This document shows, one piece after another, positions 24,745 to 32,880 of a stretch of DNA of 45,965 nt. Source of the stretch: Pseudomonadota bacterium (GTDB lineage Bacteria > Pseudomonadota > Alphaproteobacteria > Sphingomonadales > Sphingomonadaceae); contig JAFABD010000028.1 of NCBI GenBank assembly GCA_023426225.1, positions 1-45,965 of the forward strand, given 5' to 3'. Each line of letters begins with the position of its first letter. Position 1 is the first letter of the stretch. The notes below the pieces were generated by a model, which had not been told where the DNA came from, searched no databases, and saw only the letters and a list, made by a program, of their open reading frames with translations. The translations under genes and the position numbers were made by a program.

Positions 24745-24760
24745 GATTACGGAGAAGGTC

Positions 24761-25474
24761 ATGCGCTTGATGCTGATGCCGTTCGCTCTTGCCCTGCCAC
24801 TCGCGGCATGCGGCGCAAATGCTGCAGACTCTGTCGCGAGCCCGGGTGACGGCCCGGTGCGGAGCTATGCCGCGCGTGGCTTCACCGGCGTGGAATTGCG
24901 CAGTTCGGATTCGGTGGACGTTCGCACCGGCGGCGAATTCTCCGTCCGGGCGGAAGGCGCGCCGCGCGATCTCGATGCGTTGGCGATCCGGGTCGTCGAC
25001 GGCGTGCTGCGCGTCGACCGCAAGAGAGGCATGTGGTCGACGCCCTCGAGCCGGGGCGTGCGGGTGCACGTCGTCATGCCGCATTTGTCGCAGGCAAGCG
25101 TCGGCGGCTCCGGGCAATTGCGCGTCGATCGCGTCAACGGCCCGGTGAAGGCCGCAATCGGCGGGTCGGGCGCGCTCGATCTGGGGAGCGTCAACGGCCC
25201 ATCGGCCGAATTCGCGATCGGCGGGTCGGGACGGCTCACTGCCGCCGGGAACGTCGGCATGCTGAAGGTGGCGATCGGCGGATCGGGCGATGTCGATGCG
25301 AAGCAGCTTCGTGCGCGCGGCGCCAATATCTCGGTCGCAGGATCGGGCGGCGTCAATGCTGTGGTCGCCGGCGATGCGCAGGTTTCGATCGTCGGGTCTG
25401 GCGATGTCGTTCTGACGGGCGGCGCGCGTTGCCAAGTGAGCCGTGCCGGGTCGGGCGAGGCCCGCTGTAGCTAG
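24761..25474 (+). CDS. Head-GIN (DUF2807) domain lipoprotein
   Basis: 237 residues from the ATG at 24761 behind GGAGAAGG. The signal sequence ends in the lipobox LAAC, so the mature protein is a lipoprotein. The body is a run of short repeats each with a Gly-Ser-Gly turn: VGGSGQL, IGGSGAL, IGGSGRL, IGGSGDV, VAGSGGV, IVGSGDV. This is the right-handed beta-helix of DUF2807 (putative auto-transporter adhesin head GIN domain). Function unknown; it is widespread in sphingomonads and Bacteroidetes. A second, unequal GIN gene follows 52 bases downstream. Confidence 0.9.
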   Translation: MRLMLMPFALALPLAACGANAADSVASPGDGPVRSYAARGFTGVELRSSDSVDVRTGGEFSVRAEGAPRDLDALAIRVVDGVLRVDRKRGMWSTPSSRGVRVHVVMPHLSQASVGGSGQLRVDRVNGPVKAAIGGSGALDLGSVNGPSAEFAIGGSGRLTAAGNVGMLKVAIGGSGDVDAKQLRARGANISVAGSGGVNAVVAGDAQVSIVGSGDVVLTGGARCQVSRAGSGEARCS

Positions 25475-25526
25475 GCCAGGGGCGTCTCGCTTGCACCAAT
25501 CGGTCCGGGGTGCGACGTTCCGTTGC

Positions 25527-26267
25527 ATGAGCTCGCGTGCAATTGCCCTGTTGTTGGGAGTCCTGTTGCCGATGGCGCCTGCAGCGGCGGCAAACCCTGC
25601 GGCCGCGCCGCCGGAGCGGGTACGGCACTATGTCGTGGCGGCGTTCGAACGGCTGCGCGTCGAAGGCCCATATACCGTCGAACTGGTTGCGGGCGCGCCG
25701 CGCGCCGAAGCCGAGGGAGACGTTGCGGCGCTCGATCGGCTGGTGGTTCGTGTCGATGCGGGAACGCTGATCGTCAGCGGCGGCGTGCCGAGCTGGGATG
25801 CGCGTCACGCGGCGAAAGGAGGCGGTGCCAAGGTCCACGTGCGACTGGCGACGCCCGCATTGCGCGCCGTCCGGGTTGCAGGCGACGCTGTGGTGCGCGT
25901 GACGGGACTGGAGGGAGCCGACACGTCCGTCTCGCTGGCGGGCGACGGCCGCGTCGCCATTGGCGACATTGCCGTCGAGACGATCGCGGCGACGCTGAGT
26001 GGTGGAGGAACGATCGCTTTGGCCGGACGCGCGATGCATGCGCGCGTTACCAACGCCGGAAGCGGAACGATCGATGCGGGTGCACTGGCGACAGGTGAAG
26101 CGCGGCTGGCGACGCAGGATCGCGGCGGCATCCGCGCAACGGTTCGTTATCGCGCGCAGATTCTCGCCGGCGGCGCCGGCATTATCGAGGTTCTCGGAAC
26201 TCCCGAATGCCGGATCAGCGGACCGGGGCCGGTCCGTTGCGACGGTCCCGGCGGACGGCGTGATTAG
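25527..26267 (+). CDS. Second head-GIN (DUF2807-like) secreted protein
   Basis: 246 residues from the ATG at 25527. A Sec signal peptide (AIALLLGVLLPMAPAAAA) precedes the mature protein, which has no lipobox. The sequence follows the same plan as the upstream gene: FERLRVEGPYTVELV entry strand, LVVRVDAGTLIV, then the repeating VSLAGDGRV, ATLSGGGTI, VTNAGSGTI turns and a C-terminal CRISGPGPVRC motif that mirrors CQVSRAGSGEARC in the first protein. The pair likely arose by duplication and then diverged. Membership of DUF2807 is less certain for this copy. It converges on pdeM. Confidence 0.82.
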   Translation: MSSRAIALLLGVLLPMAPAAAANPAAAPPERVRHYVVAAFERLRVEGPYTVELVAGAPRAEAEGDVAALDRLVVRVDAGTLIVSGGVPSWDARHAAKGGGAKVHVRLATPALRAVRVAGDAVVRVTGLEGADTSVSLAGDGRVAIGDIAVETIAATLSGGGTIALAGRAMHARVTNAGSGTIDAGALATGEARLATQDRGGIRATVRYRAQILAGGAGIIEVLGTPECRISGPGPVRCDGPGGRRD

Positions 26268-26276
26268 TGATACCGG

Positions 26277-26939
26277 TCAGGCGGCAAGCGGGAAACGTAG
26301 CATGCGTCCGTCGACGGGGACGAGCGCCTCAGCCGCGCCTCCCAACGCGCGATGGATTTCGGGATGGCTCGGATCAAGGCCGCCGGTGAGCGCGCCGAAT
26401 GCAGGCAGGATCAGCTTGGTCGCACTCGCGACGAAGCAGCGGCGGGCGACGTGACGACCGCGGCTGTTGATCCGCAACTTGGGATGGAAATGGCCTGAAA
26501 GCTCGGGGCGCGGATCGGCAGGGTCGGCCTCGTGGCGGAGAACCAGCCCATCGACGGTCGCTTCGTGACGGACCTGACCGCCGAGCGGTTCGGCGAGACC
26601 CGTGTCATGGTTGCCCGTGATCCAGAACCATTCCAGCCTCGTCGTCAGCGTGCGGAGCCGGGTGGCAGCGGCGGTGGGCAGGCGGTATTGGCCCCGATCG
26701 TCGTGGAAGCTGTCCCCCAGGCACCAGAGTTCGCGCGCCTTGGTGCGTTCGATCAACGTTGCGAGTGCCGCAAGCGTCGCCTGCGAGTCATAGGGCGGCA
26801 GCATCTGTCCGCGCGCAGCGAACCAGCTTGCCTTTTCGAGATGCAGGTCTGCAACCAGCAGCGCCTGACGCGCCGGCCAGAACAGCGCGCCCTCGGAAAG
26901 GGCGCGGAGTTCATGGCCGGCGAACGAAAAGGGAACCAT
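26277..26939 (-). CDS. pdeM: PdeM-type metallophosphoesterase (ligase-associated DNA repair endonuclease)
   Basis: 220 residues from the ATG at 26939. The calcineurin-like metal-binding motifs run in order: VADLHLEKASWF, LGDSFHDDRG, TGNHDTG and SGHFHPKL. This arrangement, with the DLHLEKA start, matches PdeM of the ligase-associated LHR-core/ligase/exonuclease repair module. The partner genes (Lhr helicase, ATP-dependent ligase, MBL-fold exonuclease) are not nearby; the gene is instead 32 bases after an M20 peptidase on the same strand. The start is chosen because homologues begin MVPFSFAGHE-like. Confidence 0.87.
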   Translation of the reverse strand: MVPFSFAGHELRALSEGALFWPARQALLVADLHLEKASWFAARGQMLPPYDSQATLAALATLIERTKARELWCLGDSFHDDRGQYRLPTAAATRLRTLTTRLEWFWITGNHDTGLAEPLGGQVRHEATVDGLVLRHEADPADPRPELSGHFHPKLRINSRGRHVARRCFVASATKLILPAFGALTGGLDPSHPEIHRALGGAAEALVPVDGRMLRFPLAA

Positions 26940-26971
26940 GCCAGTTTCTATCCCGCGATCGGGGACCGCCG

Positions 26972-28351
26972 TCAATCGCGGCCGAGCGCGCCCAGAATGC
27001 GCACCCATGAGCGGATGCCCTTGTGAAAGCTGATCCGATCATATTTCTCGTTCGGCGAATGGATGTTGTCGTCGTTGAGCGCGAAGCCCACCATCACGCT
27101 GTCCATCCCGAGGATCGACTGGATCGAATTGACGACCGGGATCGATCCGCCGCAGCCGAGCAGCGCCGAGCGCCCCCATTCATCGTCGAGCGCGCGCTGG
27201 GCGGCGACGAGCATGGGGCTGTCGTCGGCAAGGCTGATTGCGCGCGATCCGCCGCGGGCGATGAAGCTGGCGCGGCAATCGGCGGGCAGGCGATCCCGGA
27301 CATGCTGCTGGAATGCGGCCCAGACCTGATCGGGATCCTGCCGTCCGACAAGGCGGAAAGAAACCTTGGCGTGCGCCTCGGCCGGGATCACCGTCTTGAA
27401 GCCTTCGCCGGTATAGCCGCCCCAGATCCCGTTGATCTCCGCGGTCGGCCGCGCCCAGCACTGCTCGAGCACGCTGAAGCCTTGCTCGCCCGCGGGAGCA
27501 GCCAGGCCGACTTCGCCCAGGAAGGCGTCGCCGTCGAAGCCCAGCGCTTCCCAGTTGGCCTTGACTGCCGGACTGATCGGCTCGACCCCGTCATAGAAGC
27601 CGGGCAACGTCACGCGGCCGCTTGAATCCTTGAGATCGGCAAGAATCCCGGTCAGCACCTGGATCGGGTTGCGGGCCGGGCCGCCGTACAGCCCCGAGTG
27701 GAGATCGCGCGAGGGCCCGTGCACGGTCACTTGCCCGCCGGCCATCCCACGAAGTCCGATGGTAATCCCGGGCGTGGCTGGATCCCACATCGAGGTGTCG
27801 CAGATGAGCGCGACATCGGCGCGCAGTTCGTCGGTATGCGCGTGCAGGAACGGTTCGAGGCTCGAAGAGCCCGATTCTTCCTCACCCTCCAACAGGATCG
27901 TGACGCGACACGGCAGCGTGCCCGTCTGTTGCTTCCACGCCCGGCAGGCCTCGATAAAGGTGCGCAACTGGCCCTTGTCGTCGGAGGCCCCGCGGGCAAC
28001 GATCACTTCGCGGCCATCGGCCAACGTCTCGATCGCCGGGTCGAACGGATCACGGCGCCAGAGCGAGACGGGATCGACCGGCTGGACGTCGTAATGACCA
28101 TAGAAGAGGACGTGCGGTCCCTTGCCCGCATGGTGTGCGACGACCATCGGGTGTCCGGGCGTGGGCGCAACACGCGCGTCGAACCCCAGTTCGGCGAGTT
28201 CGCCAGCGAGCAGTTCGGCCGCGGCAAGGCACGAATCGGCAAAGGCCGGATCGGTGGAGATCGACGGCACGCGCAGGAGCGCGAAAAGGCGGTCGAGGCT
28301 CTGGTCGAGCGTTGCGTCGACCTGCGAGAGAATGGCAGTGAGATCGGTCAT
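26972..28351 (-). CDS. M20 family dipeptidase/carboxypeptidase
   Basis: 459 residues, the usual length for the large M20 dipeptidase group. Metal-site motifs are visible in order: FYGHYDVQP, RGASDDKGQL, EGEEESGSSS, CDTSMWDP, and late GGSIPVVNSIQ with NIHSPNEKYD. The intermediate dimerisation lid contains RDLHSGLYGGPARNP. It hydrolyses small peptides in the cytosol. Upstream of it (plus strand) is the TonB-like gene in divergent orientation; downstream pdeM may be co-transcribed. Confidence 0.93.
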   Translation of the reverse strand: MTDLTAILSQVDATLDQSLDRLFALLRVPSISTDPAFADSCLAAAELLAGELAELGFDARVAPTPGHPMVVAHHAGKGPHVLFYGHYDVQPVDPVSLWRRDPFDPAIETLADGREVIVARGASDDKGQLRTFIEACRAWKQQTGTLPCRVTILLEGEEESGSSSLEPFLHAHTDELRADVALICDTSMWDPATPGITIGLRGMAGGQVTVHGPSRDLHSGLYGGPARNPIQVLTGILADLKDSSGRVTLPGFYDGVEPISPAVKANWEALGFDGDAFLGEVGLAAPAGEQGFSVLEQCWARPTAEINGIWGGYTGEGFKTVIPAEAHAKVSFRLVGRQDPDQVWAAFQQHVRDRLPADCRASFIARGGSRAISLADDSPMLVAAQRALDDEWGRSALLGCGGSIPVVNSIQSILGMDSVMVGFALNDDNIHSPNEKYDRISFHKGIRSWVRILGALGRD

Positions 28352-28402
28352 CGGGACGGGCTACGCTCCGCTCGGGCGCGGAGCAAGCCGGTCGAGGGGG
28401 CA

Positions 28403-28429
28403 TTGCAAGCTCTTGCAAATAACTTGCAA
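28403..28429. promoter_or_regulatory. Three TTGCAA repeats spaced by one helical turn
   Basis: TTGCAA occurs at 28403-28408, 28413-28418 and 28424-28429, with starts 10 and 11 bases apart. Each unit is its own reverse complement, so the array faces both ways. It lies between the divergent M20 dipeptidase and TonB-like genes, ending 18 bases before the latter's GTG. Helical phasing suggests cooperative protein binding on one DNA face. I cannot name the regulator. Units could also double as -35 elements. Confidence 0.5.
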
Positions 28430-28447
28430 TAGCGCATAAGGGCGTGC

Positions 28448-29188
28448 GTGCCGACTCATCGTTTTCTAGCCACCGGTTGCGCATTGAGCGTGCAGACGCT
28501 TTTGCTGGCGCAGTTTGCGCTGCTGGCGATGGTCGAGCCGCAGGGGGGCGGCGCGCGGACCCAGACGCTGTCGCTCTATTCGATCGCAGCCCCGGAAGCG
28601 GCGGAAGCGAAGCCGGCGCCGGAGCCGCCGTCGAGGAAGGTCGAGGCCGCGGCTTCCGTCTCGCCACTACCGGCGTCGACGCAGCCGGCAACGGCATCCG
28701 CGGCCGTTTCGCCGGCGCCAGCGCCGTCGATGCCGGTGATGGGCGAGGCCGGTGCGGTGCCGGCCGTGGCGGGAACAGCGGAAGCGTCCGGTATGTCGGG
28801 CATGGGCGGGCCTACCAGCGGCGAAACGACCCAGCCCGGTCATCAACTCGCTGTGTCGCGACCGATCGATGCGGGCGCTCAGGGGGCGGCGCGCGGGGTA
28901 CGCGATCGCTACGCGGCCCTGATCGCGGCATGGCTCGAACGGCACAAGGCCTATCCGGCAGAGCTTGCCGCACGGGGCGACGGCGGTGTGGTGTGCGTCC
29001 GCTTCCGCATCGACGCGCTGGGGCGCGTGCGCGAACTGACGCTGGTCCGGGGCAGCGGGATGGCGTTGCTCGACCGTCTTGCACTGGCGCAGGTTGCAGC
29101 GGCGGCGCCGTTTCCCCGCCCCCCTGCGGGGCTGGAGGAGGGCGAGCGGCGGTTCGAGGTGCCCCTGCGTTACCGTCCGCGCGGCTGA
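28448..29188 (+). CDS. TonB-like energy transducer
   Basis: 246 residues from a GTG with AAGGG 5 bases upstream. One N-terminal membrane helix (GCALSVQTLLLAQFALLAMV), then a long Pro/Ala/Glu-rich periplasmic linker (about residues 45-150), and a TonB C-terminal domain: WLERHKAYPAELAARGDGG, VCVRFRIDALGRVREL, RGSGMALLDRLALAQVAAAAPFP. The TonB plan of anchor, spacer and C-terminal beta domain is complete. No exbB/exbD is nearby, so it probably shares a distant motor. It converges on the sirtuin gene. Confidence 0.88.
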   Translation: MPTHRFLATGCALSVQTLLLAQFALLAMVEPQGGGARTQTLSLYSIAAPEAAEAKPAPEPPSRKVEAAASVSPLPASTQPATASAAVSPAPAPSMPVMGEAGAVPAVAGTAEASGMSGMGGPTSGETTQPGHQLAVSRPIDAGAQGAARGVRDRYAALIAAWLERHKAYPAELAARGDGGVVCVRFRIDALGRVRELTLVRGSGMALLDRLALAQVAAAAPFPRPPAGLEEGERRFEVPLRYRPRG

Positions 29189-29198
29189 TGTTGATGGA

Positions 29199-29909
29199 TC
29201 AGCCCATTGGCGCGCGCAGCTGGTCGATCCATTGCGGCACCAGCACCGAGGCCGGGCCGACTCGGCTTTCCGCAAACCAGTGGCTGCCGGCGGAGGGCTC
29301 GAGGTTGAGTTCGAGCGTTTCGGCGCCATAGTGCCTTGCGGTCCGGACAAAACCGGCAGCCGGGTAAACGGCGCCCGAGGTGCCGATCGAAACGAACAGT
29401 TCTGCTTGCGCAAGCGCCTGTTCGATTGTCTCCATATGATAGGGCATTTCGCCGAAGAACACGATGTCGGGGCGTAGCGCCGGCGCGCCGCAGGCTGGGC
29501 AGGACGTGTGTGGCGGCAGGTCGGCATTCCATGGGGTGCGGCGCCCGCATGCCGCGCACAAGGCTGAGCGCAGCGCTCCATGCATGTGGCACAGGCGTCG
29601 GGTGCCGGCCCGTTCGTGAAGGTCGTCGACATTCTGGGTGACGATCAGCAGTTCACCGGGCCACGCGGCGTCGAGTTCCGCAAGCGCGATGTGCGCCGCG
29701 TTCGGTTGAACGCTGGCAAGCTGCGCGCGGCGCAGGTCGTAGAAGCGATGGACGAGCGCAGGATCGGCAGCGAGCGCGTCCGGCGTGCAGACGTCCTCGA
29801 TCCGATGTCCTTCCCACAGCCCGCCCGGTCCGCGAAAGGTGGGAACGCCGCTTTCGGCTGAAATGCCGGCGCCGGTGAGGATCACGAGATTCGGGGCTAC
29901 GGTGGGCAT
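29199..29909 (-). CDS. cobB: Sir2-family NAD-dependent protein deacylase (CobB, class III type)
   Basis: 236 residues from the ATG at 29909. NAD-binding motifs: ILTGAGISAESGVPTFRG, TQNVDDLHERAG, catalytic HMHGAL; the zinc knuckle is CAAC and CPAC. FYDLRRAQL carries the YxxR pair that in SIRT5/CobB binds succinyl and malonyl lysine, so desuccinylase activity is likely in addition to deacetylation. A TTG three codons upstream is rejected in favour of the ATG. It stands alone, convergent to the TonB-like gene and divergent from dapB. Confidence 0.92.
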   Translation of the reverse strand: MPTVAPNLVILTGAGISAESGVPTFRGPGGLWEGHRIEDVCTPDALAADPALVHRFYDLRRAQLASVQPNAAHIALAELDAAWPGELLIVTQNVDDLHERAGTRRLCHMHGALRSALCAACGRRTPWNADLPPHTSCPACGAPALRPDIVFFGEMPYHMETIEQALAQAELFVSIGTSGAVYPAAGFVRTARHYGAETLELNLEPSAGSHWFAESRVGPASVLVPQWIDQLRAPMG

Positions 29910-30077
29910 GGCTCTCAACCTAACGGGCGAACGGCTGCGGCGCCACGGCCGGGCTCGCTGTCATGCGCGGGTAATGGGTAGCGTCGAGGAAAGCATTCGG
30001 CGACAGCGCAAATGGACGGGGAAGCCCTTTCCATTTTGCCCCTGACGTGGGCGCGTGATCTGTGCCAAGGGAGCGGC

Positions 30078-30806
30078 ATGACGAGCATCGGCATCTATGG
30101 CAAGTTGGGGCGGATGGGCGTGGCAATCGCGACCGTCGCGCCGGAGCTGGGCGCGCGTATCGCCGGGGGCGCCGATCTGGGCGACGATCCCGCCGAACTG
30201 GCCCGGGCCGCCGATGTGCTTGTCGATTTCTCGGCGCCCGCCGCGATCGAGGCGCACCTTGCGGCCGCGCGGGCGGCGCGTACCCCGATCGTGATCGGCA
30301 CCACCGGTCTCAGCGGGCATCATCATGCGCTGATCGATGCTGCTGCGCGGGAGATTGCGGTGCTCCAGACCGGCAATACCTCGGTGGGCGTCAATCTGCT
30401 CGCACGGCTCGTGCGCGAGGCGGCGCAGCGCCTCGGGTCCGATTGGGACATCGAGATTGTGGAAATGCACCATCGCAACAAGGCTGATGCTCCCTCCGGA
30501 ACCGCGCTGATGCTGGGTGAGGCGGCTGCTGCCGGAATGGGTACGACGCTGGCTGACGCCGCAGTGGAAGGACGCGCCGGCCTGACCGGCCCCCGTGCGA
30601 GCGGGACGATCGGCATGGCTTCGTTGCGCGGCGGGTCGGTCGTCGGTGACCATAGCGTCATCTTTGCGACGACCGGCGAGCGGATCGAGCTGACCCACCG
30701 CGCCGATGATCGGGCGATCTTTGCGCGCGGCGCGGTTCAGGCGGCGCTGTGGCTCGTCCGTCAGGCGCCGGGACGCTACACCATGGATCAGGTGCTGGGC
30801 ATTTGA
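30078..30806 (+). CDS. dapB: 4-hydroxy-tetrahydrodipicolinate reductase
   Basis: 242 residues from the ATG at 30078 with AAGGGAG just upstream. The N-terminal Rossmann fold has IGIYGKLGRMG (the GxxGxMG nucleotide motif) and DVLVDFSAP. The catalytic block is VEMHHRNKADAPSGTA, containing the His-His pair, Lys and the PSGTA turn. The enzyme makes tetrahydrodipicolinate for lysine and peptidoglycan meso-diaminopimelate. It overlaps nth by TTGA. Slightly shorter than E. coli DapB, as is usual in sphingomonads. Confidence 0.95.
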   Translation: MTSIGIYGKLGRMGVAIATVAPELGARIAGGADLGDDPAELARAADVLVDFSAPAAIEAHLAAARAARTPIVIGTTGLSGHHHALIDAAAREIAVLQTGNTSVGVNLLARLVREAAQRLGSDWDIEIVEMHHRNKADAPSGTALMLGEAAAAGMGTTLADAAVEGRAGLTGPRASGTIGMASLRGGSVVGDHSVIFATTGERIELTHRADDRAIFARGAVQAALWLVRQAPGRYTMDQVLGI

Positions 30807-31471
30807 AAAAGGCGGATGTCTTCGCGTTCTTCGCACGGCTGGCAGAGGACAATCCACATCCCGAAACCGAACTCGAATCGGTCAACGACTTCACGTTGCT
30901 CGTCGCGGTCGTGCTGTCCGCACAGGCGACCGACGCCGGCGTCAATCGCGCGACACGCCGGTTGTTTGCCGAGGTCGACACGCCCGAAAAAATGGTGGCG
31001 CTTGGCGAGGAAGGCCTGAAGGCGCACATCAAGACGATCGGATTGTTCAACACCAAGGCCAAGAACGTGATCGCGCTTTCCGAAGCGTTGATCCGCGACC
31101 ATGGCGGCCATGTCCCCGCCGATCGCGAAGCGCTAGAGAAGCTCCCCGGGGTCGGGCGCAAGACGGCCAATGTCGTGATGAATGTGGCGTTTGGGGCAGA
31201 AACATTTGCCGTCGACACGCACATCTTTCGCGTGGCGAATCGTACCGGCCTGGCCCCGGGAAAGACGCCGCTTGCGGTTGAAAAGGGGCTCGAAAAGGTG
31301 GTGCCGCAGCCGTTCCGGCTGCACGCTCATCACTGGTTAATCTTGCACGGCCGATATATCTGCAAGGCTCGCACGCCCGAATGCTGGCGCTGCCCGGTCG
31401 CCGACCTGTGTGCATTCAGGCCAAAGACGCTTGCGCCGGCCCGGCACAAGCAGGTTGTCGGGCCCGATTGA
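30803..31471 (+). CDS. nth: Endonuclease III (base excision repair)
   Basis: 222 residues from a TTG that overlaps the dapB stop (TTGA); no ATG or GTG fits better. The helix-hairpin-helix with catalytic lysine is LPGVGRKTANVV; the catalytic aspartate is in VDTHIFRV. The [4Fe-4S] loop has the exact spacing C-x6-C-x2-C-x5-C: CKARTPECWRCPVADLC. The enzyme removes oxidised pyrimidines and cleaves at AP sites. Co-transcribed with dapB by overlap. A TTG start usually lowers expression, which could keep Nth low relative to DapB. Confidence 0.96.
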   Translation: MKKADVFAFFARLAEDNPHPETELESVNDFTLLVAVVLSAQATDAGVNRATRRLFAEVDTPEKMVALGEEGLKAHIKTIGLFNTKAKNVIALSEALIRDHGGHVPADREALEKLPGVGRKTANVVMNVAFGAETFAVDTHIFRVANRTGLAPGKTPLAVEKGLEKVVPQPFRLHAHHWLILHGRYICKARTPECWRCPVADLCAFRPKTLAPARHKQVVGPD

Positions 31472-31482
31472 GGAGGATTGCG

Positions 31483-31896
31483 ATGCGTCTGCTTCTCGCC
31501 ACCCTTGCCCTGGCCACGGCGGCTCCCTCGCTGCCGGCGCAGGAGAGCCATGCCGCGCATGGTGACCAGCATGCAACGATCCCTGTGGCGACCCCGGCGG
31601 GCAAGCCGGTCGATTGCGTCCGCACCATCGATATCCAGCAGACCCGCGTTCGCGATGATTCGACGATCGATTTCTACATGCGCGGCGGCAAGGTGTACCG
31701 CAATCGCCTGTCCGGCGGGGCCTGTCCAGGCCTGGGGTTCGAGGAACGGTTCCTTTACAAAACCAGCGTCGGGCAACTCTGTTCTGTCGATACGATCACG
31801 GTACTGCAGGGGCCTGGACTGACGCGCGGTGCGACATGCGGTCTGGGCCAGTTTGAGCCGGTGACGATCGCCAAGCCTGCCAAGGCGTCGAAATAG
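31483..31896 (+). CDS. Small secreted protein (unknown)
   Basis: 137 residues from the ATG at 31483 with a strong GAGGAGG before it. A signal peptide (LLLATLALATAAPSLPAQ) precedes a short His-rich stretch (HAAHGDQHATI), then a compact domain with four cysteines (VDCVRTIDI, GACPGLGF, QLCSVDTI, ATCGLGQFEP). The pattern around DCVRTIDIQQTRV and DFYMRGGKVYRNRL recurs in small sphingomonad envelope proteins of unknown role. The gene follows nth by 11 bases and may be its operon tail. No function is assigned. Confidence 0.75.
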   Translation: MRLLLATLALATAAPSLPAQESHAAHGDQHATIPVATPAGKPVDCVRTIDIQQTRVRDDSTIDFYMRGGKVYRNRLSGGACPGLGFEERFLYKTSVGQLCSVDTITVLQGPGLTRGATCGLGQFEPVTIAKPAKASK

Positions 31897-31946
31897 CGAA
31901 AAGGCGCTGGCGTCGCGGCAATTGCTTTGCTAGGCGGCTTCCCCAC

Positions 31947-32023
<77 letters not shown>

Positions 32024-32104
32024 GCCTTTTCCTAATCGCCAAATGCCAGTTTATCGGGGCCTCGAGTCCGTTTGGGCCATGCTCGCCGGGATCGGTAAGG
32101 GCGC

Positions 32105-32848
32105 TCAGGCGGCTGCGCGGGGGAATTGCGTGCGGTGGCCGGGCCGGGATGTCGGTGCGGGAAGGGCGCAACGCCCTGACGCATCGCATGCTTCCACCAC
32201 GATTTCGAAAGACTCTCCCTCGCGTTGATGGACAAGGGTGAGTTGCCAGCGCGCGCGGGAGCGCGCGGCGAGGGGTGTCGATTCCGAAGGGACGCGGCCG
32301 ACCTGCCATCGCGTCACCGCGGCAGAAGGCGCTCTCAGCGGGGCGCTACCGCCGCGTCCGTGGCGCTTGAGCAGCAGGGCAATCGTGCGTCCCCCCTCAG
32401 CCGCCCGCTGCAGTTGCCGTGTCGCATTCGTGCTGATGCGCTGCACCTCACCGATCACTGCCCCGAGGCCTTGATGACGTAGGCCCTCCTCCATGATTGC
32501 GAGCAATTCAGTATCGTCGCTCGCTTCGGCATAGATGATGCGTTTGGGATCGAGGCCTGCCTGTGCGACGCGGGGCGCGAACAGGTCGCGCCGCCGCACG
32601 ACCCACAATATCGGGCCCCATGCGCGGCCTGCCAGACCCGCGGCGAACAGCGTTGCGGCACATTCGTCATCCTCATGCGCCCCAGCGCCCGCAATTTCGT
32701 GGAGCGAGTCGAGGCGGAAGCCGCCATCGGTCAACCGCGAATCGATCGCTTCGATTCCGAATGGAAGAACCAGGCGACGACGGAAGCTGCTGGTCTCTGC
32801 CGCCCGCAACTGCTCGCGCAAAGAGGCTGGGATCGCGGGATCGGCCAT
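32105..32848 (-). CDS. imuA: ImuA-like SOS mutagenesis protein (no adjacent imuB/dnaE2)
   Basis: 247 residues. The RecA-like ImuA fold is recognised from RRLVLPFGIEAIDSRL, the DSLHEIAGAG strand, ATLFAAGLAGRAWGPILWVVRRRDLFAPRVAQAGL and IYAEASDDTELLAIMEEGLRH. There is no classical Walker A, as in other ImuA. ImuA with ImuB and DnaE2 forms the inducible translesion mutasome of alphaproteobacteria; the usual order is imuA-imuB-dnaE2 on one strand. Here the downstream side is only a 81-base gap and then tRNA-Arg on the other strand, so imuB and dnaE2 are absent from this site. A perfect LexA box lies 33 bases upstream of the ATG. Confidence 0.85.
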   Translation of the reverse strand: MADPAIPASLREQLRAAETSSFRRRLVLPFGIEAIDSRLTDGGFRLDSLHEIAGAGAHEDDECAATLFAAGLAGRAWGPILWVVRRRDLFAPRVAQAGLDPKRIIYAEASDDTELLAIMEEGLRHQGLGAVIGEVQRISTNATRQLQRAAEGGRTIALLLKRHGRGGSAPLRAPSAAVTRWQVGRVPSESTPLAARSRARWQLTLVHQREGESFEIVVEACDASGRCALPAPTSRPGHRTQFPRAAA

Positions 32849-32880
32849 GGCTTTCCGTCTTGTGTGGATCAGAACTCGTT

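Noticed and set aside
30010..30036. 7-bp inverted repeat AAATGGA/TCCATTT upstream of dapB
   Set aside because: It could be a terminator-like hairpin but there is no upstream transcript for it to end on the plus strand and only a short T-run follows.
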